DNA of 64,000 bases from JANSXG01 sp024743075 (lineage in GTDB: Bacteria > Planctomycetota > Phycisphaerae > Phycisphaerales > UBA1924): contig CP159477.1 in assembly GCA_042140185.1 (NCBI GenBank), positions 2,790,001 through 2,854,000 on the forward strand, written 5' to 3'. Numbering within the stretch: the first letter of the stretch is position 1; the number at the start of each line of letters is the position of its first letter. Below the pieces are notes generated by a model that ran no database searches, was not told the DNA's origin, and saw only the letters and a list, made by a program, of their open reading frames with translations. Of this stretch, positions 55,132 to 62,169 are shown piece by piece. Both the position numbers and the translations under genes were made by a program.

Positions 55132-55261
55132 GGGGACATGGTAGAGCGCACCGGCCAGACGGGTACACGGAGTGTGGAGTTCGCGGTCGTTCTCTGCATC
55201 CGAACCCCGTATCATCAGCGGTCGCGATCTTTGTTCCGCTTGCAGTTTGAGAGGCACCCCC

Positions 55262-56569
55262 ATGGCCAACGACCACATCTCCGAAGCGATCTCTGACCTT
55301 ATTCGCGCAGGACGCCGACGCCGCTGGCATCCTTGCTCGCGAGTCAGAGCGTCAGGAGCACACGCTGGAACTGATCGCCAGCGAGAACCACGCCTCGCCG
55401 GCCGTCATGTACGCCATGGGCACCTGCATGACCAACAAATACGCCGAGGGCTACCCCGGGCGCCGGTACTACGGCGGCTGCGAGTTCCACGATCAGGCCG
55501 AGGAACTCGCGCGCGACCGGGCGAAGAAACTCTTCGGCTGCGACTTCGCCAACGTGCAGCCCCACTCGGCGCGCAGGCCAACGCCGCGCTGTTCCTCGCG
55601 CTGCTCAACCCCGGTGACACCTTCGCGAGCCTCGAACTGTCCGACGGCGGGCACCTCTCCCACGGGCTCAAGGTCAACATGAGCGGCAAGTGGTTCAACC
55701 CGGTCCACTACCCGCTGATCCGCGATGAGAACTCGCCAGCCTTCGAGACCATCGACTACGACGCCGTCGAGGCCGTCTGCATGGAGCACAAGCCGAAGCT
55801 GCTGATGTGCGGCTACTCGGCCTACCCGCGCGTCATCGACTTCGCACGCTTCCGCCAGATCGCCGACAAGTGCGGCGCGATCCTGCACGCCGACATCGCG
55901 CACATCGCGGGGCTCATCGCCGCGGGCGAGCACCCCTCGCCCTTCCCCCACTGCCACGTCGTCACCACGACCACGCACAAGACCCTGCGCGGGCCTCGCG
56001 GCGGGCTGTTCCTCACCAACGACGAGGACCTGGCCAAAAAGTTCGACAGAGCCCTGTTCCCGGGCACCCAGGGCGGGCCGCTCATGCACGTGGTGCTCTC
56101 CAAGGCCGTCGCCTTCGGCGAAGCGCTGCAGCCGAGCTTCAAGCACTACCAGCAGCAGGTGAAGGCCAACGCCCGCGCGCTCGCCATGGCGCTGATGGAT
56201 GCCGGCTATCGCATCACCTCGGGCGGCACGGACAACCACCTCATGCTCGTCGACCTGCGCACACGCGATGCCGACCTGACCGGCGCCGACGCCGAGAAGT
56301 GGCTCGAGAGCGCCGGCATCATCTGCAACAAGAACGGCATCCCGCAGGACCCGCGCCCGCCCATGAAGACCAGCGGCCTGCGCCTGGGCACGCCCGCCCT
56401 GACCACGCGCGGCTTCAAGGAAGAGCAGATGACCACCGTCGCGTCGTTCATCGATCGCGTGCTCGAAAGCAAGGGCGACGAGTCGGTCGCGGAGCAGGTT
56501 CGGAGCGAGATCCGTGAACTCTGCGAGAAGTTCCCGCTTCCGAATGCCGCGACGGCGACACCGGCCTGA
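55262..56569 (+). CDS. glyA: Serine hydroxymethyltransferase with two frame breaks
   Basis: About 436 residues when read across breaks at about 55307 (two bases missing in a CGCG run, giving LIRAQDADAAGIL) and about 55569 (one base missing, giving NVQPHSGAQANAA). The start has a GAGAGG site. It moves the Ser one-carbon group to tetrahydrofolate, yielding Gly. Key motifs: ASENHASPAVMYAMG, NKYAEGYPGRRYYGGCE, PHSGAQANAALF, HADIAHIAGLIAAG, and the PLP-Lys in TTTHKTLRGPRGG. All motifs are intact on both sides of the breaks, so sequence error is the likeliest explanation. Divergent from ribBA; followed by a strong terminator. Confidence 0.9.
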   Translation: MANDHISEAISDLIRAGRRRRWHPCSRVRASGAHAGTDRQREPRLAGRHVRHGHLHDQQIRRGLPRAPVLRRLRVPRSGRGTRARPGEETLRLRLRQRAAPLGAQANAALFLALLNPGDTFASLELSDGGHLSHGLKVNMSGKWFNPVHYPLIRDENSPAFETIDYDAVEAVCMEHKPKLLMCGYSAYPRVIDFARFRQIADKCGAILHADIAHIAGLIAAGEHPSPFPHCHVVTTTTHKTLRGPRGGLFLTNDEDLAKKFDRALFPGTQGGPLMHVVLSKAVAFGEALQPSFKHYQQQVKANARALAMALMDAGYRITSGGTDNHLMLVDLRTRDADLTGADAEKWLESAGIICNKNGIPQDPRPPMKTSGLRLGTPALTTRGFKEEQMTTVASFIDRVLESKGDESVAEQVRSEIRELCEKFPLPNAATATPA

Positions 56570-56608
56570 TCGAACCGGGAGCCCGCGAAAGACCGAAGTG
56601 ACACGAAC

Positions 56609-56641
56609 ACCGACCGGGGCTACGCTTCGGTCGGTTTTTTT
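56609..56641 (+). terminator. Rho-independent terminator of glyA
   Basis: ACCGACCG (56609-56616) pairs with CGGTCGGT (56628-56635), followed by seven T. Confidence 0.9.
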
Positions 56642-56680
56642 GCTGTCACGAAGAGTCCGCTCGTCTACTTGGAGACCCGA

Positions 56681-57259
56681 ATGCCCACGCCGAAACTGCT
56701 CGCCTTTTCCGGATCGCTCCGCGTCGAATCGTTCAATCAGAAGATGGTCAACATCGCGGCGCAGGGGGCACGCGAGGCCGGCGCCGAGGTCACGGTGTTC
56801 TCGCTGCGCGACTACCCGCTCCCGCTGATGGACGAGGACCTCGAAGCCGCGAGCGGCCTGCCCGAGAACGCCAAGAAGCTCAAGGACCTCTTCAAGAGCC
56901 ACCACGGCGTGCTGCTCGCCTCACCGGAGTACAACGGGTCCGTGACGGGCGCGCTGAAGAATGCCATCGACTGGGTCAGCCGCCCGCTCGGCGACGACGA
57001 GCCGCTGGAGGCGTTCGGCAACAAGGCGTGGTGCATCATGTCCGCCTCGCCCGGCGGGCTCGGCGGCATCCGCGGGCTCATCCACCTGCGCTCGCTGCTT
57101 GGCGGCATCCGCGTCCACGTCATCCCCCAGCAGCACGCGATGGGCGGGGCCGGCAACCTGTTCGACGATCAAGGCAATCTGACCGACGAGAAGCAGCGCA
57201 CCACGGTGATGAACCTCGGTCGAACCCTCGCCGAGACCTGCGCGAAACTCAACGCCTGA
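56681..57259 (+). CDS. NADPH-dependent FMN reductase
   Basis: 192 residues, started at the ATG behind TTGGAG; a longer start four codons upstream is possible. The flavodoxin-like fold is clear: LAFSGSLRVESFNQKM (phosphate loop for FMN, about 6-21), LPLMDEDLE, SPEYNGSVTGALKNAIDW (about 84-101), and SPGGLGGIRGLIHLR. It transfers electrons from NAD(P)H to FMN or to quinones, azo compounds or chromate, depending on member; the actual acceptor is unknown. Ends before a bidirectional terminator. Confidence 0.9.
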   Translation: MPTPKLLAFSGSLRVESFNQKMVNIAAQGAREAGAEVTVFSLRDYPLPLMDEDLEAASGLPENAKKLKDLFKSHHGVLLASPEYNGSVTGALKNAIDWVSRPLGDDEPLEAFGNKAWCIMSASPGGLGGIRGLIHLRSLLGGIRVHVIPQQHAMGGAGNLFDDQGNLTDEKQRTTVMNLGRTLAETCAKLNA

Positions 57260-57282
57260 GCAGCCAGCTCAACCAGCAAAGG

Positions 57283-57318
57283 AAAAAACCGCCGATCCCG
57301 AGGGAGCGGCGGTTTTTT
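57283..57318. terminator. Bidirectional terminator
   Basis: AAAAAACCGCCG (57283-57294) and CGGCGGTTTTTT (57307-57318) form an inverted repeat with A and T runs on the two sides, between convergent genes. Confidence 0.9.
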
Positions 57319-57367
57319 GTAAACCACGGCGAAGACCGCCGTGGGCGAGAGAGGGCAAGAGAAGTCG

Positions 57368-58069
57368 TTAGGCGCGACGGCGACGGTACATCAGCAGGCC
57401 GGCGAGGCCGAGAAGAGCGGTCGCACCCGGCGTCGGGATGATCGCGCTCTCGGTGATGATGCGCACATTGTCGACATGGACGCCGGTCGCGTGCAGCGCA
57501 CCGGTGAGGGTGTACCCGTCGGCGGAGATCGTGAGGAACTCGGCGGACGAGCCCTCAAGGCTGCCGCGGCGACGAAGGTCGCTGTTCTTGGTGTACGACG
57601 CGTTCGCGCCGAGGAAGTCCGAGTCATCGAGCGTCGTGCGGAACAGCGAAGCGTCCGCCCAGTCGCCACCAACGATAAGCCCGAGAATCGGCTGGTCGAA
57701 GGTGATCGAGAAACTCATAAGCAGACCGAAGTTCGGGTTGTTGCCGACGAGGTCCTGATGGATGAAGAAACTGTCGATGAACGTGCCCGCTTCGATCTCG
57801 AACGGTTGAGCTGGGCGATTGAACCGCGTGTAGGTGTCGGCCTCACCCGGGATGTCGGCCATGAGGCCTTCGTCGAGGGTGTGGCCAACGGACTCGACGT
57901 AGAGCGCCATGTGCTCGTTGCTGGCCATCTGGCCGTACTCGAACGAAATCGGGGTCTCGGCGTCGCCGACGAGTTGCAGCTGGCCGGACCATGTCAGGAT
58001 GCCGGCGAACGCCGAACCGCTGATGCCCAGACCCGCGAACGCAGCCAGCGCGAGGGATGCTCGATGCAT
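57368..58069 (-). CDS. PEP-CTERM protein, tandem copy A
   Basis: 233 residues from an ATG with a signal peptide (SLALAAFAGLGISGSAFAG). The exported domain is a beta-rich sandwich: SGQLQLVGDAETPISFEYG, HMALYVESVGHTLDEGLMADIPG, IDSFFIHQDLVGNN, QPILGLIVGGDW, DDSDFLG, EFLTISADGYTLTG, HVDNVRIITE. The end is IPTPGATALLGLAGLLMYRRRRA: PEP-like motif, helix and Arg cluster, the exosortase sorting signal. It shares most of its length with the next copy. Unknown function, surface or matrix protein. Confidence 0.8.
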   Translation of the reverse strand: MHRASLALAAFAGLGISGSAFAGILTWSGQLQLVGDAETPISFEYGQMASNEHMALYVESVGHTLDEGLMADIPGEADTYTRFNRPAQPFEIEAGTFIDSFFIHQDLVGNNPNFGLLMSFSITFDQPILGLIVGGDWADASLFRTTLDDSDFLGANASYTKNSDLRRRGSLEGSSAEFLTISADGYTLTGALHATGVHVDNVRIITESAIIPTPGATALLGLAGLLMYRRRRA

Positions 58070-58161
58070 GGTAAATCTCTCTTCCAATTGACTCTGACCG
58101 GCATATCCGGACAGGCTGTGCGGGCCCATCGCGAAGCGAACCGATCTTCCTGTACATCAAC

Positions 58162-58189
58162 AGGATACGCCATTTCGGACCATGTACAA
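58162..58189 (-). promoter_or_regulatory. Candidate promoter for PEP-CTERM copy A
   Basis: On the minus strand TTGTAC (58184-58189) and TATCCT (58162-58167) are 16 bases apart, about 93 bases before the start of copy A, so the two copies may be transcribed separately. Confidence 0.35.
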
Positions 58190-58357
58190 GGCGTTCTGTC
58201 TGATAAGTTTGCCCAAATACCTGCCCTCATGAGGGGGTTGGCCGTGTCACGCGCAAAACAGCCAACCGCCGGCGCGTGGGCCGAGCGGTTGGAGACACCC
58301 CAAGGATCCGCCTCTGGCGGACGGGCCTGGAGTCTGCGGAAGTCTGAGGGCGGCGGG

Positions 58358-59068
58358 TTACGCCTTGCGACGACGGGAGACGCCGAGCATGCCCGCGAGT
58401 CCGAGGAGCGCGGCGGCGCCGGGAGTCGGAATCACCGAGCCCTGCGTGATCACACGGACATTATCCACATGGATCGAGCGTGAGTGCAGCGACCCACTGA
58501 GCGTGTAGCCGTCGTCCGAGATCGTGAGGAACTCGGCGTGAGCGAGGCCCTCCAGAGCGCCGCGACGACGGTTGTCGGCGTTTTTGGTGTGCAGGACGCT
58601 GGGGCCAGCGAGGAAGTCCGAGTTATCGAGCGTCGTCCGGTAGAGCGTGCCGTCGTGCCAGTCGCCGCCGACAATAAGGCCGAGGATCGGCTGCTCGAAG
58701 GTGATCGTGAATTCCATCGAACCGAACTTGTTGTAGTCGTTGCCGACGAGTTCCTGATGGATGAAGTAGCTGTCGATCGAGGTGCCCGCGGGGATGGCGA
58801 AGGGCTGAGCGGGTCGGGCGAAACGGTGGTAGGTCCCGTCGTTGCCCGGGATGTCGGCCATAAGAGCGCTGTCCAGCGTGTGGCCCGTGGTTTCGACGTA
58901 CAGCGCCATGTGCTCGTCGCTGGCCATGTCGCCCCACTTGAACGAGATCGGTGCCTCGGTCTGGGGGACGAGTTCGAGTTGGCCCGAGTAGTCGGCGATG
59001 CCGGCTGAAGCCGAGCCCGCCACGAGAAGGGGCAATGCGATAGCGGTCGCAATCATGGTGCGTGTCAT
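58358..59068 (-). CDS. PEP-CTERM protein, tandem copy B
   Basis: 236 residues, started at the ATG behind AGAGATGATCAG. Same architecture as copy A: signal peptide (MIATAIALPLLVAGSASAG), SGQLELVPQTEAPISFKWG, HMALYVETTGHTLDSALMADIPG, YFIHQELVGNDY, QPILGLIVGGDWHDGTLYRTT, DNSDFLAGP, EFLTISDDGYTLSG, HVDNVRVITQ, then IPTPGAAALLGLAGMLGVSRRRKA. The similarity over the whole length shows a tandem duplication with moderate divergence. A third, unrelated PEP-CTERM-like protein is at 13.5 kb. Confidence 0.8.
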   Translation of the reverse strand: MTRTMIATAIALPLLVAGSASAGIADYSGQLELVPQTEAPISFKWGDMASDEHMALYVETTGHTLDSALMADIPGNDGTYHRFARPAQPFAIPAGTSIDSYFIHQELVGNDYNKFGSMEFTITFEQPILGLIVGGDWHDGTLYRTTLDNSDFLAGPSVLHTKNADNRRRGALEGLAHAEFLTISDDGYTLSGSLHSRSIHVDNVRVITQGSVIPTPGAAALLGLAGMLGVSRRRKA

Positions 59069-59307
59069 CTGATCATCTCTCTTCCGTTGTCTGAGACGGG
59101 ACTCCACCCGATGGGCCGACCCCCTGTGCGGGGCCGCGCTTACCGGGATGAAACCTCATCACCTGTGCACCTCAAGCATGCGCAGGAATTGCCCGACGTC
59201 ACGCGCCGTCATCAAATTTTTGGGCACCTAAGCCTCGAAACTGCATTGACTTAGGGCGATTCGACCCTGATCGGACCCAAACGCGACCGATAACCGAGTT
59301 GGGCGAC

Positions 59308-59856
59308 TTATTCCCTACATTCGGGATGGAGCCGCAGCTGCGGATCGAGCCGGATGTCGCCGCGCGATCGAGCCTGCCGAAGCCCCTCGTAGACGACCGC
59401 GCACACCGAGACGGCCTGATTCAGGCTCCGCTCGCCGGACATCATCGGCAGTCGCAGGCCCCGGTCCGGATAACGACTGAGGATTTCGTCCGGCAGGCCG
59501 GTGGTCTCCCGACCGAAGACCAGCGCGTCCCCCAATCGCAGGTCGGCGTCCCACACGCAGCGCGTGGCTCGGGTGGAAAGCAGCCAAAGGCGCGGCGTGG
59601 CGCGTTCGCCCAAAGCCTCGACGCAGGCGTCCCAGTCGGTGTGCTCCCGGACCCCGAGCCGGGGCCAGTAGTCCAGGCCGGCGCGGCGACAGGCCTTCTC
59701 GTCGGTATCGAAACCGAGCGGGTGGACCAGGTGCAGGGCGCAGCCCGTTGCGACGCAGGTGCGTCCGATGTTCCCGGTATTGTTGGGGATCTCCGGCTGG
59801 TGCAGCACAATGTGGAAGTGCGCGGGTCGGACGAGCAGAGCGGCGTCGGCATCCAT
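59308..59856 (-). CDS. trmL: tRNA (cytidine/uridine-34-2'-O)-methyltransferase
   Basis: 182 residues, slightly longer than usual. The SPOUT/TrmL family methylates the ribose of the wobble base in tRNA-Leu isoacceptors with S-adenosylmethionine. Motifs: FHIVLHQPEIPNNTGNIGRTC (motif 1, about 14-34), ALHLVHPLGFDTDEKACRRAG, LVFGRETTGLPDEIL (motif 2), and the knot loop MMSGERSLNQAVSVCAVVYE (motif 3). Single gene, on the strand opposite the folate-related gene that follows; the two start 20 bases apart. Confidence 0.93.
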   Translation of the reverse strand: MDADAALLVRPAHFHIVLHQPEIPNNTGNIGRTCVATGCALHLVHPLGFDTDEKACRRAGLDYWPRLGVREHTDWDACVEALGERATPRLWLLSTRATRCVWDADLRLGDALVFGRETTGLPDEILSRYPDRGLRLPMMSGERSLNQAVSVCAVVYEGLRQARSRGDIRLDPQLRLHPECRE

Positions 59857-59876
59857 GCCGAGACAATACCGCTTTC

Positions 59877-60569
59877 ATGAGCGCAGACGCTGACACAGAG
59901 CCGGGACGATCGTTCATGAGCGCCGAAAAGCCATCATCTGAGATGAACACGAAATCCGGCCTCCGCCGGGTGATGCGCGAGCAGTTGCGCGGGACGGAGC
60001 ATTCGGACGCCGTGGCGTCGTCGCTCTCCGTCTGCAGCCACCTCGAACGACTGCTTACGGATCTCAACCGGCCGGTCCTTTCGTTCGCGCCCATCCGGCG
60101 CGCCGATGCGGGTGTCGAGCGGATCGAGGAGATCGATCTCGGCTCGCTTCACGACGAGTTGATCGCACGGGGCGTGCTGGCCCTTCCGAGGATTGACTGG
60201 GACAACCGGACGATGCGTGCGTGGCTGCTCCCACGCTCGGAGCGCGTCGATCGCTCGCGCGACCTCGTGGCGCGACGGTTCGGCGTGCCCGAGCCGGCGC
60301 ACGGCGAGCCGATCGACCTCGAGCAACTCGACGCCGTGCTCGTGCCGGGGCTGGCGTTCGACCGCTCCGGCGCGCGCCTGGGGCGTGGTGCGGGCTTCTA
60401 TGATCGATTCCTCGCACCGCTGGACGCATCAGCGCGCGCTCCACATCTGATCGGCGTGTGCTTCGATCGCCAGCTCGTTGTTCGCGTGCCAACGGAAGCG
60501 CACGACCGGCGTGTGGACACGCTGGTGACGGAATCGGGGGTGTTCCCCTGCGTGACGACGGGCGCGTGA
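59877..60569 (+). CDS. 5-formyltetrahydrofolate cyclo-ligase family protein
   Basis: 230 residues from the ATG at 59877; ATG codons at 59916 and 59940 are also possible and would give a more usual N-terminus. 5-FCL converts 5-formyl-THF to 5,10-methenyl-THF using ATP. The diagnostic segment VPGLAFDRSGARLGRGAGFYDRFL (about residues 158-181) carries the ATP- and substrate-binding loop; LALPRIDWDNRTMRAWLL and VCFDRQLVVRVPTEAHD match the family. About 30-40 leading residues may be spurious. Confidence 0.88.
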   Translation: MSADADTEPGRSFMSAEKPSSEMNTKSGLRRVMREQLRGTEHSDAVASSLSVCSHLERLLTDLNRPVLSFAPIRRADAGVERIEEIDLGSLHDELIARGVLALPRIDWDNRTMRAWLLPRSERVDRSRDLVARRFGVPEPAHGEPIDLEQLDAVLVPGLAFDRSGARLGRGAGFYDRFLAPLDASARAPHLIGVCFDRQLVVRVPTEAHDRRVDTLVTESGVFPCVTTGA

Positions 60570-60695
60570 TCGCTCGCGTCGGATCGCAGCGCGAGCCGAT
60601 ACCATTCGGTATCACGGAGTGCTGCGCGCCAACGGCGCTGCGTGCTCGATTCCCTGCCTCCACCACCCCCTACCTCGATGCAGGAGTGCTCGATC

Positions 60696-61943
60696 ATGGC
60701 CCTGCCTTCTCAGTCCGCTCGCAGCCGCAACCCGTCCTACGGCCCCCGCTTCACGGTGAGCCGCCGTCGACCTCGGCGCGGTCGTGCGCGTCTGATCTTC
60801 GCGATCCTGATCCTCATCGGCGGTCTCACGGCGATCTACTTCTGGCAATGGGGAGGCGAGGAGCAGCCCACCGACCCGGTCGCCGGCAACACGGACACCT
60901 CGCGCGAGCAGGGCAGCTCGCCCTCGGACGCCGACGAACGCCCGGTCAGCCGCCCGCTGAGCGCCAAGAACATCGGCACGACGCCCGACCCAAACAACTC
61001 CGGCACGCGCGACCTCGTCATGGGCCAGCCGACCAACGCCGGCAACGATCGCTCGACCACGCCCGACCCCATCGCGGTGCCGGAAACGGCCCCGAAGCAG
61101 ACGCCCCCCGCTGCTCAGCCTGAGCGTCCCGCGTCGGACCCGGTCGCGCGTCCGGGTCGCGATGCGCAGGTGCAGTCGCTGATCGCCTCCGGGGATGACC
61201 TGATGGGCGAGGGCCGCGTGATCCAAGCGCGCGACGCCTACAACCGGGCCCTGCACCACCCGCGGTCGGCCGCCGCCGACCGCGCGATCATGCGCACCAA
61301 GCTCGGCGACATGGCCAAGGAGATCACCTTCTCGCGCCGGGTCGTTGCCGGCGACGAGATGGCCAGCGAGTACACCGTCCAGAGCGGCGACCTCCTGAGC
61401 ACGATCGTCCGGCGCGAGGGGCTGGATGTGGAGTGGATGCTCATCGAGCGCATCAACGGCGTCTCGGCGAATCGGATCCGCGTCGGGCAGACTCTGAAGC
61501 TCCTTCGCGGCCCGTTCCACGCGGTGATTTCCAAGGGCGCTTATCGCCTTGATCTGTACTCCGACTTCCGCGACTCCGCGGGCAACCGGCTCTACCTCGG
61601 CTCGTTCAGCGTCGGCCTGGGCGAATACGACTCCACCCCAGTCGGCTCCTGGGTGGTCCGGTCGAACTCGAAGCTGATCGACCCCGCGTGGGTCAACCCG
61701 CGCACCGGCGAGCGCTTTGCCTCCGGCGACCCCGAGAACCCCATCGGGAACCGGTGGATCGGCATCCGCGGCACGGACGCGAACACCGAGATCGAAGAGG
61801 GTATCGGGCTGCACGGGACCATCGAACCGAACTCCATCGGCGAGCAGATGTCCATGGGCTGCGTGCGCATGCTCAGGCCGGACATCGAACTGATCTACGA
61901 CCTGCTGGTTCCTGAAGTGTCGACGGTAATGATCCAGCCCTGA
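60696..61943 (+). CDS. LysM-containing L,D-transpeptidase
   Basis: 415 residues, started at the ATG behind GGAG; one slightly upstream is possible. A basic N-terminus and a transmembrane helix (about 33-54) are followed by a long Pro/Thr/Asp-rich linker, a helical (TPR-like) stretch around 160-200, and a LysM domain (YTVQSGDLLSTIVRREG, near 225). The C-terminal YkuD domain has GSWVVRSNSK and HGTIEPNSIGEQMSMGCVRM, with the Cys nucleophile in GCVRM. It would make L,D cross-links in peptidoglycan or attach a lipoprotein to it. The presence of YkuD and a zinc amidase supports a peptidoglycan wall. Followed by a 226-bp gap before gyrB. Confidence 0.9.
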   Translation: MALPSQSARSRNPSYGPRFTVSRRRPRRGRARLIFAILILIGGLTAIYFWQWGGEEQPTDPVAGNTDTSREQGSSPSDADERPVSRPLSAKNIGTTPDPNNSGTRDLVMGQPTNAGNDRSTTPDPIAVPETAPKQTPPAAQPERPASDPVARPGRDAQVQSLIASGDDLMGEGRVIQARDAYNRALHHPRSAAADRAIMRTKLGDMAKEITFSRRVVAGDEMASEYTVQSGDLLSTIVRREGLDVEWMLIERINGVSANRIRVGQTLKLLRGPFHAVISKGAYRLDLYSDFRDSAGNRLYLGSFSVGLGEYDSTPVGSWVVRSNSKLIDPAWVNPRTGERFASGDPENPIGNRWIGIRGTDANTEIEEGIGLHGTIEPNSIGEQMSMGCVRMLRPDIELIYDLLVPEVSTVMIQP

Positions 61944-61989
61944 TCGCCGAGAATCCGGGTCCAACGGCGATACCCTAATATGTTTCTTA

Positions 61990-62017
61990 CAGACAGCCGG
62001 CTTTGGTGGGCTGTCTG
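61990..62017. repeat. Hairpin after the transpeptidase gene
   Basis: CAGACAGCC (61990-61998) pairs with GGCTGTCTG (62009-62017), 9 bp over a 10-base loop. No T tract follows, so it is a weak terminator candidate or a regulatory element of the gyrB leader. Confidence 0.4.
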
Positions 62018-62053
62018 CGCGCTCGGTTCGACCCGGAAAACCCTGAAATCCGC

Positions 62054-62059
62054 TATAAT
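62054..62059 (+). promoter_or_regulatory. Candidate -10 element for gyrB
   Basis: A perfect TATAAT lies 110 bases before the gyrB start. No good -35 hexamer at 16-18 bases was seen (TTCGAC is 21 bases upstream). Confidence 0.45.
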
Positions 62060-62092
62060 CACGGGGCTATCGCGGACGCGAGTCCGGCGATC

Positions 62093-62119
62093 GCGACGAG
62101 CCCGGACCGGGCTCGTCGC
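62093..62119 (+). promoter_or_regulatory. Long perfect palindrome in the gyrB leader
   Basis: GCGACGAGCCCGG (62093-62105) and CCGGGCTCGTCGC (62107-62119) form a 13-bp perfect inverted repeat with one central base, between the putative -10 and the gyrB start. In RNA a one-base loop is not possible, so it would open to a shorter stem; on DNA it could be a protein site. Its role is not known. Confidence 0.5.
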
Positions 62120-62169
62120 CCGCGCTAAGCGGAGCCTCCTGCGACCCACGACGAGAGTTGTCTGCCCCT

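Noticed and set aside
55132..55261. FMN riboswitch before ribBA
   Set aside because: The divergent spacer is only 130 bases and I found none of the conserved FMN-element helices.
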